Positions 33,330-45,698 of a stretch of DNA of 64,000 nucleotides are shown piece by piece. Below the pieces are notes generated by a model that saw only the letters and a program-made list of their open reading frames with translations, ran no database searches and was not told the DNA's origin. The translations under genes were made by a program, and so were the position numbers. Each line of letters starts with the position of its first letter. The stretch's first letter is position 1. The stretch comes from Bradysia coprophila (Eukaryota > Arthropoda > Insecta > Diptera > Sciaridae), in NCBI RefSeq assembly GCF_014529535.1, contig NW_023504022.1, positions 3,220,986-3,284,985 on the forward strand, in the 5' to 3' direction.

Positions 33330-33837
33330 ATATCGCCCAAAACCACTTGTTATCCACTTACAAAAGAACTGATATCGGTGACGCTTACAGATTCGACACG
33401 CAAAATGATATGCGTCACAAATGGCAGCTGATGAGCAAAGTACGCGAAAGTTTTATCAACAAAAATCTTACCAGAGAAATTTTAGGAAGAAAATTATAAT
33501 AAAATAATAATTGCGTCACAAGTGGCAGATGATTCGGCTTTCTTCCGTTTGAATTCCATTCTTTAAAGCAATATATTTCACAATTTTAACAATTTTCCTT
33601 CCTCAACATCTGCCACTTGTGACGCAAACTTTTTTATTATAATTTTCTTCCTAAAATTTTTCGGGTAAGATTTTTGTTGATAAAACTTTCGCGTACTTTC
33701 CTCATCACCTGCCATTTGTGACGCATATCTTTTTGCGTATCGAATCTGTATGCGTCACCTGTACTGATATCAGTTCTTTTGTAAGTGGATAACAAGACTT
33801 GCGTCACACCTCCACTGTAAGTGGCTTTGGGCGATAT
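33330..33837. mobile_element. Foldback element family B, uninterrupted (~508 bp)
   Basis: ATATCGCCCAAAACCACTTG at the left mirrors AAGTGGCTTTGGGCGATAT at the right; inner boxes ATGCGTCACAAATGGCAGCT and AGTTTTATCAACAAAAATCT also return inverted. The right arm is longer (it keeps TTGCGTCACACCTCCACTG, missing on the left). Non-coding. Confidence 0.88.
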
Positions 33838-35080
33838 CAGCTATATAACTACATAACTTTCTCTTTCATCTCAACCTTCCAGCTTTCATTTGACGAAAAT
33901 CGAAAATTTGACGAAAATCAAAAATTTAACGCACTTAAAACGCTCACAGCTCCCAAATAAGCGACTTTTTAGGAAACCGTGTCGACTTCAATGTGCAACT
34001 CTATAACTCTGTCTTTTAAACGAACTTTCTATCTGCCATATTTTCTGAGTTGTAGGTCTCATAGCTCAATGGCTCAAAATGCTAATAGCTCCGAAATTAT
34101 AAGCTTTTATGAAAATTCCTTCAAATTAGTTTCTTAGAATTACGTCCTTGACATACCCCGATTTCAGCCAAATCCACCAGTAAATTCAAAAGTTTCGTTG
34201 TAACAAAGTGACAAAGTGACAGAGGTTGGTAAAATTCATCCATTTCTTCATACAAATTTTCAAGTTTTGAAATTTAATATCTCGGCCAAATCTTAACCTT
34301 ATAAGGCGGGTGATAGCTCGTTGAACTCGTATGGACGCATAGATTACGAATAAAATAAGTGGGTGGTAGTAGGAGCAGAGGGGGAAAAGTCAAAAAAGTT
34401 GTGTACATATGTTCCTCAGTCCTATGGAAAAAAAATTTTGTCAAATTTTTCAGTGTGAACGGACTTGCGTCACGACCCTTCACTAACGTAGGGCCATGAT
34501 TCCTTCACTTGTGATGTAATGAAAAAGTTCCCACATGTAACGACCGCTCTCCGCGGGTGGGAAATGTACGAGTAACAACAATATTCCGGGTGGATAGGGA
34601 ATAAAACTCATTTCAGTTTGACTTGTGGGTTTGATGACTGAAGTGCAGTGTGTGCAATCTCATCAAAACAAACGAATTTTACGAACGCAATTCCCAAACA
34701 CTTAACATAATCAAATTGCGACGCTAAAAATCACTTAAAATCAATCCCATACCTTCGATTTGTTGAATTTTTTCGTAATTTATATCACAGGCCGACTCAA
34801 TGTTTATATACTAAAAACTTAGCTGTCAAATTCCAGCCATATTGGTTTATACTGGTTTGTTGTGTAATGAATGGGTGGTGGTTTACAATCAGATATATAT
34901 ATTTGTGGAGATGGTTGCGTGTTATCAATGAATGTACAAACCAGGTATGGTCTGTTCCATGAGAGGTGAGTTTGTTTTTATGAAATCGCTATGCTATGTC
35001 CTCCGCTCCATACAAAGTTTGACATTCAACCATACCTTGTGTTGACATTCATTGGCGTGTTATGACCGACGAAGTGGGAA
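33838..35080. other. Dispersed-repeat and unique intergenic DNA
   Basis: 33870-34045 is the reverse of the repeat at 21480-21720. 34378-34498 is one member of a three-copy repeat (see 35627 and 60738). The remainder is unique A+T-rich DNA without a supported gene. Confidence 0.5.
34378..34498. repeat. Dispersed repeat Y, copy 1
   Basis: Shares AGTCAAAAAAGTTG, a central A/T run and GACTTGCGTCACGACCC...ACTAACGTAGGG with the copies at 35627-35745 and 60738-60853. Confidence 0.7.
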
Positions 35081-36048
35081 AGCTATTCAAATTTTTGAAT
35101 GAAATTAATGCAAGATGATTGATTCGATCGGTGAATTTTTTGCCCTTGTGGATTTTCGATATTCGTTACATGAAATACGTTCGAAATTATTATTAAACCT
35201 TTCACAGACGGCAAGCATACCCATGAGAATGCATTTATCGAATATTTTACTTTCCAGTCGGTTGACAAGAAATCTTTCACCTAGGGATTGCAAAATCCGC
35301 CCTTTTTTCAAAAACCGGTAAACGGTAATACCGTCCTTTTTAAAACAAATACAGGTAAATTTATATTGAAAAGGCCTTACGACGTAAGCCGTAGGCTGTC
35401 GCAAGAGGATTTTTTTTTGCAAGCGAAGAGGACCATTTTTTATTCATTGTGAAAAAGTGAACCGATTATCCGTTAATACCTTTTTATTTATCGGAAAGAG
35501 ATCTCATTTAATGCTCAAATAAATTATGACAAAACACTTTTCCTACCACAATCTATATAAACTTCGGAAAAGTGTAATCACTTGATAGAAGGAAAGCTGA
35601 ATAACATGCAGTGTGGCCGTTCAAATGTGGGAGAAGTCAAAAAGTTGCTGTAAATATGCTCCGCCGTCATCAAAAAAAAATTTTGTAAAACATTTTTGGT
35701 AGTGGACTTGCGTCACGAACGCTTACTAACGTGCGGGCATGATACCCTGAAAAAAGATTTTTAAATCTTCAAAAAATGCTTTTGATATCTTGAAAAAAGA
35801 TTTTTGATGTCCTGCCGGCACGATACACTAAAAAGATAATTTTCCAGTGATGGTGGAATGGGTCCAGAAGATGTATCCGTGTCCATACCAGATAAGGATG
35901 AGTATCCGTTTTATTGGGCTTTTTAAGTTAAAGAAGATCTCAAACTGGCTTCTCATATACAATATCGTGTTTAATACTCTTGAGACAATGTTACAATTTA
36001 TACTTTTTCGCTTAAACTAAATAAATTTGATTAAAATAACTTTCGTTC
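35081..36048. other. 3' flank of Vps35
   Basis: Contains repeat Y copy 2 (35627-35745) and unique A+T-rich DNA. Overlapping open frames on both strands at 35105-35422 show no family resemblance. A minus-strand ATTAAA at 35970-35975 could serve Vps35 polyadenylation. Confidence 0.45.
35627..35745. repeat. Dispersed repeat Y, copy 2
   Basis: Near-identical to 60738-60853: GGGAGAAGTCAAAAAGTTGC, then ACATTTTTGGTAGTGGACTT, GCGTCAC and ACTAACGTGCGGGCATGAT. Confidence 0.8.
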
Positions 36049-39000
36049 CTAATTCAAAGCAATGCCAGCAAACGACACATCCAACCCGCTCTCATTTGCC
36101 ACTGAATCCATGCGCAATTTTATGTGCGCCAACGTATTGTTGCTGTGCATTTCAATTTGTTTCGTCTCCTCGCATTGCTCCAAATTCGGCAGCTCTTCAT
36201 TGATCTTGGCAATCAATTGATTCAGCATCGTGATCGTTATCAACGAATTGCCGCGCTCAAAGTAGAACAAATAGTGATTGAGCAATTCCACATACAATTG
36301 CACTTGTACACCAGTGTCCAAGCACTGTGACGCAATGCGTGCACCTTTCTTCAGACATTCCAGGGTTCGTTTCTCGTCACGCATCTCTTCGCCATTTTTT
36401 CTGAAAAACGAGGGAGAATTTCGTTAGATTGATCACAACGGATCAAAGGCAGTCGATTCCATACTTTCCGCTCCAAAATAGACTGGCGCACGTAACGACT
36501 CCACGGCATTGATCTGGCTTCTTTAACAGCTTGGACGCAGCCAGGGCACAGTTTGTTCGCAACGGTTCGGCATTTTCTTCTCCGAAACAGGTCATTTGCT
36601 CGAATGTCGACATAATCAGTGTTATTGCAGCCAGCTGAGATTTTGAGTCGGATATCTCATCCTCGTACAATGAGAAAGCCTGAATAGAACAAGAAGCAAA
36701 AAAAAAATGTTCAAGCGACTGGGACTGAAGTAATTGTTGATTCCAGCCTCATATTATGTGAACAATTCAGTCACTCGAAAATCAATTACGTGCAAAGGCC
36801 TAGGTCCCTTATTTTACTCTTAAAGGATCTGAATTTCAGGATGTAAAATAAGGGATTGAATGACCCAACCTGACATTCGTTCTGAACATGACAGACACTC
36901 ACCTGTGTCATAAAATCGTACGCCACCGTCTCATGATTCGTGTAACCGATCTGTCCGATTACCAGAGCACCCTGCAGATACAATCTCAACGCCAAATCGG
37001 GCAAATCAGCCCGAGCCAGCACCGATATCGTACTGTGACAGAACTGCAATATCTTCTGGCACTTTTTGTCCCAATTCGCATCCTCGTCGGCAATCTGTTT
37101 GTATTTGTTGGCCAATTGAAACGCTTGAAAGATCAACGGCGGCAGCACGTGTTTGATGCGTTGCGTTCCGCCCAAACCGAAGTGTTTGCGAGCGATCTGC
37201 AGTATTTTGTATTGCATGTCGGGATCGTCACTTTTCAGCAGATGAACGAATCGGCCGGCTATGCCCTGCTCTTCGGCAAAATCTTCCGGATCGAGTTTTT
37301 CGGGCGCTTGTTCATTGTCATCTTTGATCAGCGGTGCTATCATGACAAGAACAGAGTCTGCTTCATCAGCGGTGGGAATGAGCGTTTCGTTTTCCAGGAT
37401 GTTCAGTACGATGTACAAGGCGAGCGCTTTTCGCGACGTGTAGTCGAATTTCTCCAGCAACGGACTGAAGAATTTCAGTTGGATCAACGTTAAAATGTTG
37501 TTGTAGAAATCGATGCAGAGGCGCAACAGTCGTGACAATTCCTGGTTCACGGACAGAGTATGCGCAATACTGTGGAGCGATGCAACAGAGAAACTCAATT
37601 AGTTCACAGTACACCGGTATCGAAATGTCCCGCCACTTACTTATGCATGTTCAGCCGATCCAAAATTTGAATGGTTGTTTCGAGCACTTTGTCCACATAA
37701 TCCACCCGATCTGGATAGACCTTCTGAGCCAAACTCACTAGCGATACTTGCAGAGATACGGTATCCTCCAACGGCATATCGGTACGGACTTGAACGATGT
37801 TCGCAATCTGAATGCTGAACACCTCGAACAATTGAACGTTTTGCGGAATTATCGGGGTGATTTCCTCGCCCGGTTCAGTCACAGTCTGGAACGGTGGAAC
37901 GGAATTGTTGTTAGCCGGTCGACGATACATTGATCGGAATTACCTTGGCATTTCGCAAATTGTACGCAGCGAGTCGATCGATCAGCGAAATGATAATGTT
38001 TTTCACGTTGACACCCGGCTGCAGCTGAGCACACGATTTCAGGAATGGATCCAGTGTTTGCAAATGGAATTCGTCGGGAAATACCTGGGAAATTGTGAAA
38101 CGATCAATAACCGCAAACGATCCACTACGGACCGTGAAGGATTTCACAAGTCAGAAATAATCGTCGGACTGTGTGACAGTAGCTCCCAGCGAAGCGTTTT
38201 CCTTCGTGACATTACATAAAAGCCTTTTCACTGCTTCGGTTACACATCCTCCAAGGTCTCACCTGGGTGATACACTCCATCAAATATTGTTGTGCAATGG
38301 CATCCCGACAGCTGACAACCTGTTCCAAAATGCCCGGTAACACCAACCGTTGATAAGTTTCCAACGTTGCCGATTCCAGTTGCGACAGCCGCACCAAATT
38401 CGTTCCGACCAGAATTTTCAGCTCTTCGCGTTCCTTTTCGCGTCGTGTCCGTTCGCTGGAATGGCCCTGATGTTGCATTCGCACCCAGAGCTTATTCATT
38501 TCGGCGAAATTCATCAGCACAAAGTCAATGGAATCGTAAACGACGCCCTCCTGTTCGTCGTCGGACTGCAGAACATCGGGCAAAATGTTGCGGGTGCACT
38601 GCAGCAAATAGTTCCGCAGAAACAGGCCACGCAATGGATTTTGAACGCCACGGCACATTTCGACTAAATCCTGGGAAATCGAGATGGTGTTTGCGTTGCT
38701 GATGGCATTGTCTTCCAGAAAGGGGAAAGGCTGTACTCACCTTGAGGATGCTCCGTTTCAACGAATTATTCGTTTTAATGTACACCAAGCCCACGGTGAT
38801 CAGCAAATACAAGCGAGGCACAATATTCCCAGCGTACTGTACCAATTCGTACAGATCGGCCACCTTTCTGCCCTTTTCAAATTCGTCCAACAAATACAGT
38901 TCCAGGTGACGTAGCTCATCCGTTATGGCCATGTCTGAAACAGAATTTGCAATAGAACAAAACACCACCAACACCGTGAAGGGTGAAGTGTCCTTACACA

Positions 39001-39634
39001 GTTCGTAGTAACTTTTCGGTGACAACAGCGACGTTCTCAGCTCAGCCAACATGGTGCTGGCACTCTTCAATGCATCCATTAAGCGACTTTTGTCGAGGAA
39101 CCGTTTCATTTGGAATGCTTGACTTCGTACAATGGCAATGGCATCGCCCAGCAATTTCTCTTGGTCGTCCATTACGGTGGTTAAGGTCTGCAAGGAATTT
39201 GATCATAACATTGTGATGGAACGGTTTTCATCTCAATCAAATCAGTTTCAATTGGAAAGGACTACACAGACAAGAATGCACAGATGATTGCATCACCCCA
39301 CCCCTTTATTCCAAATGGCTGAAACATTCTATGTTGTGGTCACATTAGAAAATGGAAACAATTTTCGTTTCCCATGCAAAACGGAGCTTAATCGCAGAAT
39401 TTGAATCAAAGAAAACTAAATCAAAGAATCCACCCTGACTGCCGATGACCTTTTCGACGTATCATCAGAGAAACGATACTGATGTTGGAATTCTGTCAAA
39501 TAGGTGAATTGGCTGCTGCTGTCGTACAATGAATTCCACGGGTACATTTTTCACTCGCTCAAACGTTTATCAATTGACCGTTCGACACACGACACGGATT
39601 TCAATCGAACCCAGAGGGCAATTCGACTTACCAT
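36049..39634 (-). CDS. Vps35: Vps35, retromer core subunit
   Basis: Nine exons in frame: 39632-39634 (only the ATG), 38998-39187, 38741-38934, 38263-38670, 37944-38084, 37641-37885, 36903-37569, 36465-36679 and 36049-36400; 804 residues against about 796 in human. Vps35 is the scaffold of the retromer, which binds Vps26 and Vps29 on endosomes and returns cargo to the Golgi or plasma membrane. The N-terminal Vps26-binding region ([18 protein letters not shown], with [10 protein letters not shown]) and the C-terminal helical solenoid ([38 protein letters not shown]) are clear. All borders are GT-AG. The start is unusual: the exon with DDQEKLL has an acceptor just upstream, and ATG followed by GTAAGT at 39634 would supply a start codon giving [12 protein letters not shown]; the in-frame ATG at 39172 is an alternative. 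Confidence 0.95.
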
Positions 39635-39968
39635 TATCTATCAATTCACCTTATCAGAAGAAAAAATAAATAAATAACAAATCGACCGTCCGATGGGTGA
39701 TTTGCTTTGACGTTTTCAATAATTTTCCATCGGAAAACACCGTGATGACAGGTGAGCAGTATTGACATCTTCGAGTGTTGATTCAGTGTTTAAGGAAGTT
39801 TGAAGGGGGATTAGGAATGGCTGTCATTTGTTAAAAATAGTAGTAGCGATTTCTGACAAGTTAATTTTAACTAATCTGTGAGTGAACGCACCGAGTCAAT
39901 GAAGGTGGATTTTGACAACTGCTGTAGAAATATAAACAACATCAGAAATGTCAAGTTTCACTGACAAG
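39635..39968. other. Vps35 upstream region
   Basis: Presumed promoter and 5' UTR of Vps35; no TATA box was recognised. Right of 39850 the DNA becomes repeat-derived. Confidence 0.35.
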
Positions 39969-40148
39969 TAGAGGTGTGCGGGCCGATGTTTTTTTGAAGC
40001 CCGTCCGGCCCGAAGCCCGGTCCGAAATTCATTTTTAAAGCCCGGCCCGAACTGGCCCGACGTATTTATAGCCCGTCCGGCCCAAGCCCGATCGGGCCGG
40101 ATAAAAACTCGGACGGGCCGACATTTTCGGGCGGCCCGCACATCTCTA
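39969..40148. mobile_element. hAT-type MITE, 180 bp, with 8-bp target duplication
   Basis: Ends TAGAGGTGTGCGGGC and GCCCGCACATCTCTA are inverted repeats with the TAGAGxTGTGC look of hAT elements. The element is flanked by identical octamers CTGACAAG (39961-39968 and 40149-40156). GC-rich inside with GGCCCG repeats, no coding capacity. The intact target duplication and ends suggest a recent insertion. Confidence 0.93.
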
Positions 40149-40156
40149 CTGACAAG

Positions 40157-42090
40157 TTAATTATTCACTGACAAAATCGGCTGTGAAGAATCTAAATTCA
40201 CAGTTAACTTTGACAGTATTAGCTGATCGACAAAAGTTTTCGTGAGTGAATGAAAAACAATTGTTGTACGCGCTCTTACTGGGAGCCGATTCTCCTAGTT
40301 AATCATGTCAAAGATAACTTTGATGTTACATCATAGAGTTACACTCGAGAGGTGGCTGATGCTAATCGGAACCTAAAAATTACATGGGCACCCAGACATG
40401 TTTAAAAACGAGCCGTCAGAACAGTCGGAGCGTTCGCTGCGACTGAGCCCCGTACGAACCCGTACATCTATTGCGTACGCGACCCTAGTTCGTCGGTCGC
40501 CCTACTCTTACCCTAAACCTACTAACCTAAAATTCTTATGAAATGTGCACGTCTTAAAAATTGCGCATAGCGCAATTACGAAGCCCCGTACGACGTTCCT
40601 TTCAACTGTAACCCAAACTTAAAAATTTTTGCAACAATTTATATTAACCTATATTTACCTATAAATAAACATTTTACTAATAAATATGCTAGTATATAGC
40701 TCAAAAGAACTATCTACACCGTTATATAGCTCAATATAGCTGTATATATTTATAAATAGATATCCTTATTTGGGATGCTTGAAACACCCCACACACATAA
40801 CCAATCACTTCCCACTGATCAGTAACTTTGTAAGTATCATTTTCACCGATTTCTATTGTTTTTACAAAAATCCAAAATGGCGGCCGACGACCATTTTGTT
40901 AGGAGGTGGAAATTAGTACAGCTGCTTTACATTCAATAATACCTTTCAAACAAAAAAAAATTCATGAAATTCGGTCATAGTTTACTCGATATATTAACAA
41001 AAAACACCACGTTCACTGTACGGCCGAGTAGCCACAAATAAGCTCACTCCAAGAGACCTAGCTCACGCTTCTGTAAACTGAATTCCATTAACTTTTTTTT
41101 CCCTGATTGGCACGGTCAATACCTATCTAATAAAGCAAAATCCATCGAAATCCGTTCAAATTTGGCCAACCTACAAGCAAAAACGGCTTGCCACCCTGTA
41201 CCTAGTGCACTCCAAGGGGTCTCACTAACGAGTCGATCATCTGATTTCCATAAACTTTTTTTTGTCGATCGTTATTGTAAATACCTTTTATTTGACGTAT
41301 CACTTACATGTTTAGCCTTTGAATGGCCGCAGATATCTTCGGAAAACGTTAAATCAGTTATGGCGCCCCAGCTCGGGAGGGGTCGACCCAAAATTGCCCA
41401 TCTTCGAACTTAGCCTCACTATTTCGACTATATTTCAGGGGAAAATTTTTTTTTGAAATCGGATTTGATTTACTCAAGATACCGACGTGACAGACGGACG
41501 GACAGACGGACGGACAGACGGACGGACGGACGGACGGACAAAATTTTTATTGCGGATTCGTTATCTATGAACATAGGCAAACACTTTGCCCTTACCGTCT
41601 GCTTCGAATTCCATCAATTACACAGGGCATCGTAATCCTATAAGCCCCTTCGTACTTCGTACGGGGCTAATGACAGCGCCACCATGCCATCTCTCGAGTG
41701 TAACTCTATGGGTTACATTCTTCACGACCGATTTCGTTCGGGAAGAATTAACTCGTCAATTATAAAAGTGATATTCAAGATGTCAATTACTTTGGGTTTT
41801 ACTTAATATTTATCAAAAATAATTAGTTTTCAATCGATAAATCGTGTTCAAATAGTCAAATGAAATAAAATAAATAAATGTTTACATCGCCATGGGAGTT
41901 GTCAAAATTTCGCTTCATTAACTCGGCTCATTCACTGGGCGACGAAGATATATATTATATATGTAAAGAGCTCCAAAATCGGCCGTGAATAATATAACCA
42001 CAAAGTTACCTTTGACGTTTTGACCGGATTAGCTGAGCGATAAAAGTTAAAATCAGTGAATGAAGGCCATTATTTTGTAGTGTCGATTTT
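40157..42090. mobile_element. Foldback element split by repeat X copy B
   Basis: 40160-40360 and 41675-42080 carry mirrored boxes: ATAGAGTTACACTCGAGAGG against TCTCGAGTGTAACTCTATGG, and loosely TTCACTGACAAAATCGGCTG against AAAATCGGCCGTGAATAA. This indicates an older inverted-repeat element whose centre received repeat X. Its outer limits are uncertain. Confidence 0.55.
40410..41668. mobile_element. Repeat X copy B
   Basis: Starts GAGCCGTCAGAACAGTCGGA and ends TTCGTACGGGGCT; AGCCCCGTACGAA lies about 36 bases inside the left end. Contains TATATAGCTC-type runs, the GCCGAGTAGCC box and (GACGGACA)n near 41490-41540. About 1.26 kb, non-coding. Confidence 0.72.
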
Positions 42091-42644
42091 TCCGACATTT
42101 TTCATGAACTGTGTAGGTGTAGTTACCTTTTCCAGGCCCGATCTGGTTATACTGAGCGATCAGGCGATGTCCGATGCGCCTTTTCCTTTTTTACGCTCCT
42201 CAGACCAATAAAGGCGCCTCTGAGTCTTTTTCAGCCAATTCGCCCGATGCGCCTTTTGGTGGCCAGTGCGGCCTTGACCTTTTCATGTACGCGCTTGAGG
42301 ACCAGTTGGTGAATTCATTTTATAAAAACACTGTGAAACACTGAGATTCTCAAATTATTTACCACTGCAAGAACGTACAAAATCGGCCGAAAGCTCGGAA
42401 CAGTATACGTGATAAACGAACCAATTGGACTTTCATTGATTGCCCCTTGCCGAGCAAAACCGTTGCATCAATTTCGTCACTTAGTTGAAATAACCAAAAT
42501 CTAATGATTTCCTAATGTAACATAGCTTAAAAGTAAGCCGGAAAACATTTTTTTGTTAAATTTGTTGTCTGACTAAAAGTCAAGGAACCATCATTCCACG
42601 TCCACAAACATATGGATCAACTTAGTTCCATGAGCAATATCACG
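41669..42644. other. Repeat-derived and unique intergenic DNA
   Basis: After the mirrored arm, 42130-42300 has a locally GC-richer stretch with a repeated CCGATGCGCCTTTT box. No gene is supported. Confidence 0.4.
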
Positions 42645-42898
42645 ACCATTCCAGCGAACGGACACGACGCGAAAAGAAACGTGAAAAGCTATAAATTCTG
42701 GTTGGAACCAATTTGATGCGGCTGTCGCAACTGGAATCGGCAATGTTGGAAACGTATTAACGGTTGGTGCTGCCGGCTGTCAGCTGTCGGGATGCCATTG
42801 CACAACAATATTTGATGGAGTGTATCACCCAGGGAAGACCATGGAGTGTGTCTAACACAGAAGCAGGGAAGAGGCTTTCATGTAATGTCACGAGGGGA
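42645..42898 (+). pseudogene. Inverted partial copy of Vps35 exon 4 plus intron
   Basis: On the plus strand this matches the Vps35 gene (minus strand, about 38468-38205): CATTCCAGCGAACGGACACG, GCGGCTGTCGCAACTGGAAT, AGCTGTCGGGATGCCATTGC and GAGTGTATCACCCAG are shared. The match continues beyond the exon border into intron sequence (GGCTTTCATGTAATGTCACG), so it was copied from DNA, not from spliced RNA. Compared with the source it has small indels (about 14 bases lost after 'GTGCTGCCGG' and others), an altered donor site and in-frame disruption; it cannot code. It lies about 4 kb from its source in opposite orientation. Confidence 0.92.
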
Positions 42899-43515
42899 AC
42901 AGATTGACGACGAGGATACGAATTAGGACAATAGTGAATTGGGAGCTAATCGAGGAGACAGAAATTGTGTGCAAACTAAACACAGCCAACTTCGCAAAGA
43001 GGGGATGTTTTTGAATTTTTTTTTAGGAAAACAGTTAAGATAGAAATTTCCAGTAATTTAAATAATTTTCCGCTTTTGCGAGGTTGGCTATAGATCATTT
43101 TCATCATACGGTACTCGTCAACGTAACCCCACATTTCGTCAAGTAGTCATTAACCTCAATTAATTGACGTTGACTGCGTTGTGCTGTCATCAGTTTCGCA
43201 AACCGCAGAGATCTATAGAAATATTCTTACTGAATGGCAGTCAGTGTTGCCGGGTAAGGTTCAGTCAGGTAAGATTCTACTCGATTACCTGAATGAATCT
43301 TACAGGGCAACACTGTTAGTGACATCTGATAACACCTTTAGCAGCCAGTGTTGTCTACGCAACATAAAAGTGTCGATTGACATTTCTTTGTTGTCGCGCC
43401 CCATCTCTCTCACTCCTTACCAATGGACGTTTATTTTGGCGCTATTTTCCACCACTCAAAATAGAAGTGTCCGCCGAACAATCTTGGTTTATTTGCGCAA
43501 TAACAATTGACAATA
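42899..43515. other. 5' flank of Caf1-105
   Basis: Includes a short hairpin at 43239-43312. An open frame at 43181-43510 runs through the hairpin and has no family resemblance; I treat it as chance. The promoter of Caf1-105 should lie here; no TATA box was recognised. Confidence 0.4.
43239..43312. repeat. Hairpin element, ~74 bp, in Caf1-105 upstream region
   Basis: CAGTGTTGCCGGGTAAGGTT faces AATCTTACAGGGCAACACTG; further in, CAGGTAA faces TTACCTG. Either a tiny MITE or an RNA hairpin in the 5' leader. Confidence 0.65.
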
Positions 43516-45698
43516 ATGAAGTGCACAATCCCGGAAATTTCGTGGCACAACCGTGACCCAGTCTTAAGCATCGACATTCAACCGAAATTGCAGGATAAAA
43601 ATGACTTCTATAGACTGGCCACCGGTGGAACGGATTCTCATGTATTGGTAAGGATCGACTGTTGTTTACAACGTTTTGCATTGCAATGTGTACCGACTGG
43701 ACCATTTTCGGATTAGATTTGGCATCTGATTGAATATGACGATGGTCGAGTGCAGCCAGAAATTGCTGCTGATCTTTCTCGACATCAGAAGGCTGTAAAT
43801 GTTGTTCGATGGTCACCGTCCGGCGAGTATTTGGCTTCCGGCGACGATGAGAGTGTGATATTCATTTGGAAATTGAAAAGCGAATCGGAAGCGGTCAATA
43901 TTTTGGGTGAGTGGAATGTGGAGTGACAATGGGTTGATCAGCTGGCATTCGTTCAATTCGATTTATTTCGTAGACACGACCAACGAACAGGACAAAGAGA
44001 TCTGGATCACATTCAAAATTCTTCGCGGTCACATGGAAGACGTATACGACCTGTCTTGGTCTCCCGATTCACTGAATTTAATTTCCGCATCGGTTGACAA
44101 CACCGCCATGGTGTGGGATGTATTGAAAGGGAAACCACAGTCCATACTCGGCGAACATAAAAACTTTGTGCAGGGAGTTGCATGGGACCCGAAAAATCAG
44201 TTTTTGATCACACTTAGCACCGATCGGTAAGTGATGGATTGAGGTGTACGTGAAGAGGATGGTGATGATGGTGTAAAGCCTTCGTATTTCAGAATCTGTT
44301 AACGAGCAGCAATTAATCCTCCATTTTCAGTTACATGCGCACGTACGACGTCAATTCAAAGAAACTCCTTCATCAAAGTGGCAAATGTGTTCTACCTGTC
44401 CCAACCGACTCACCACTGTCGGGAAAAGTTGTTCGCCTGTTCCACGATGAAACGCTGCAGACCTTCTACCGACGCTTATGTTTCAGTCCCGATGGCAAAT
44501 TGATCATAGCTCCGTCCGGTGTAGCCGAACTGAATGGTGACAACAGCAAGCCGATCCACACAACGTATGTGTACACTCGTTTCGACCAGAAAACGTAAGC
44601 CAAACGAATAATTCGCTGGAATGTTCCCGTCTTAATATCCATTCTCGTCCCTGATCATACAGACCGGCAATCGTGCTACCATCACCCGACCAGTTCACTA
44701 TCGCTGCCCGTTGCTGTCCGCTGTTATTCGAGTTACGTGACTCTGACGAATCGAATCCACCGATCATTGACCTGCCGTACCGAATGGTCTTTGCCGTTGC
44801 AACAAAAAGTTCCGTCTGTTTGTACGACACACAGCAACGAATGCCATTCGGCCTAATATCGAACATACACTACGCCAGGCTAACCGACCTGGCATGGTCC
44901 AGTGACGGTAAAGTGCTAGTGGTCTCCAGTTCTGATGGCTTCTGTACATTGATCACATTTGCCGATGATGAACTGGGAACAATTTACACAGAAAAGGAGC
45001 AAATGGACCAACAGCCGATTGATGTACAGGAAAATCGACCACCTGCAGTAAATACCGAAAATTTGGCCAATTCTGGCGTTTCGCAGAAATCTGCTTCAAG
45101 TGAAACGAAAGCTACGCCAATTGCATTTCGACACAAACCACGAGTGGACAATGCATCAACCGCATTTGCGCCGTCAAAATTCAACATCACCCCGTCAAAG
45201 GACAAAATTCTCGAAATTCCATCCAACATCATCAAAATCGACGACAAGTTCGACGACTCGGCACCGAAAGTAGCTACACCGATCAGTGTACGTCGCCAGC
45301 CGAGATGTGTTACCAGCAATTCGCCCAGTTGCCCGGACGAGAGAAAACCTTCCAGCAACAAGAAGCAGCCAACACCAATCGCAGTGCGTCGTCAGCCGAG
45401 AGTTATTTTGCAGTCCGGTCCATCCGTGGTGACACAAGACGATGCGTTGGATGCGTGGCCCATCGATCAACCGAGACCAATCGATGTGGAAACAAGTGGA
45501 AGTGATCAACCAGACCTAATCACAACGAAATGTGCGGTGGTTGCCGAGTTGACGGAAGATATTCGTTTGGTGTATGACGACAGCAGTATGGACGATTCGA
45601 TGGAGGACGAGGTGAAGGTGACGCCCAATTCGAAAACGACAAGACGAGTGGAACTGAGAACGATATCGACGCCCAAGTCAAATAAGAAATTGTTTTGA
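43516..45698 (+). CDS. Caf1-105: Chromatin assembly factor 1 p105/p60-type subunit (WD40)
   Basis: Five exons: 43516-43647, 43717-43906, 43974-44226, 44331-44594 and 44663-45698; 624 residues. CAF-1 deposits H3-H4 on newly replicated DNA in the nucleus; this subunit (CHAF1B in human) is its WD40 component. Conserved blocks: MKCTIPEISWHNRDPVLSID, RHQKAVNVVRWSPSGEYLAS, GHMEDVYDLSWSPDSLNLIS, NTTYVF-like THTTYVYTRFDQKT, FELRDSDES, LPYRMVFAVATKSSVCLYDT and ISNIHYARLTDLAWSSDG, in the order seen in vertebrate CHAF1B. After the propeller the tail is low-complexity with repeated TPIxVRRQPR-type motifs (TPIAFRHKPR, TPISVRRQPR, TPIAVRRQPR), perhaps binding sites for H3-H4 or ASF1. The ATG at 43516 matches the family start. 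AATAAA at 45728-45733. It converges with the glycosyltransferase gene, 174 bp away. Confidence 0.95.

Noticed and set aside
35105-35422. 105-codon minus-strand frame and an overlapping 68-codon plus-strand frame
   Set aside because: No domain, no splice context and no resemblance to known families; both lie in intergenic A+T-rich DNA.
36888-37493. 201-codon open frame on the plus strand
   Set aside because: Lies exactly antisense to Vps35 exon 7; coding bias of the real gene leaves the opposite strand open. No recognisable protein.
43181-43510. 109-codon open frame before Caf1-105
   Set aside because: Runs through a palindromic hairpin, uses a weak start and has no family resemblance; more likely 5' flank.
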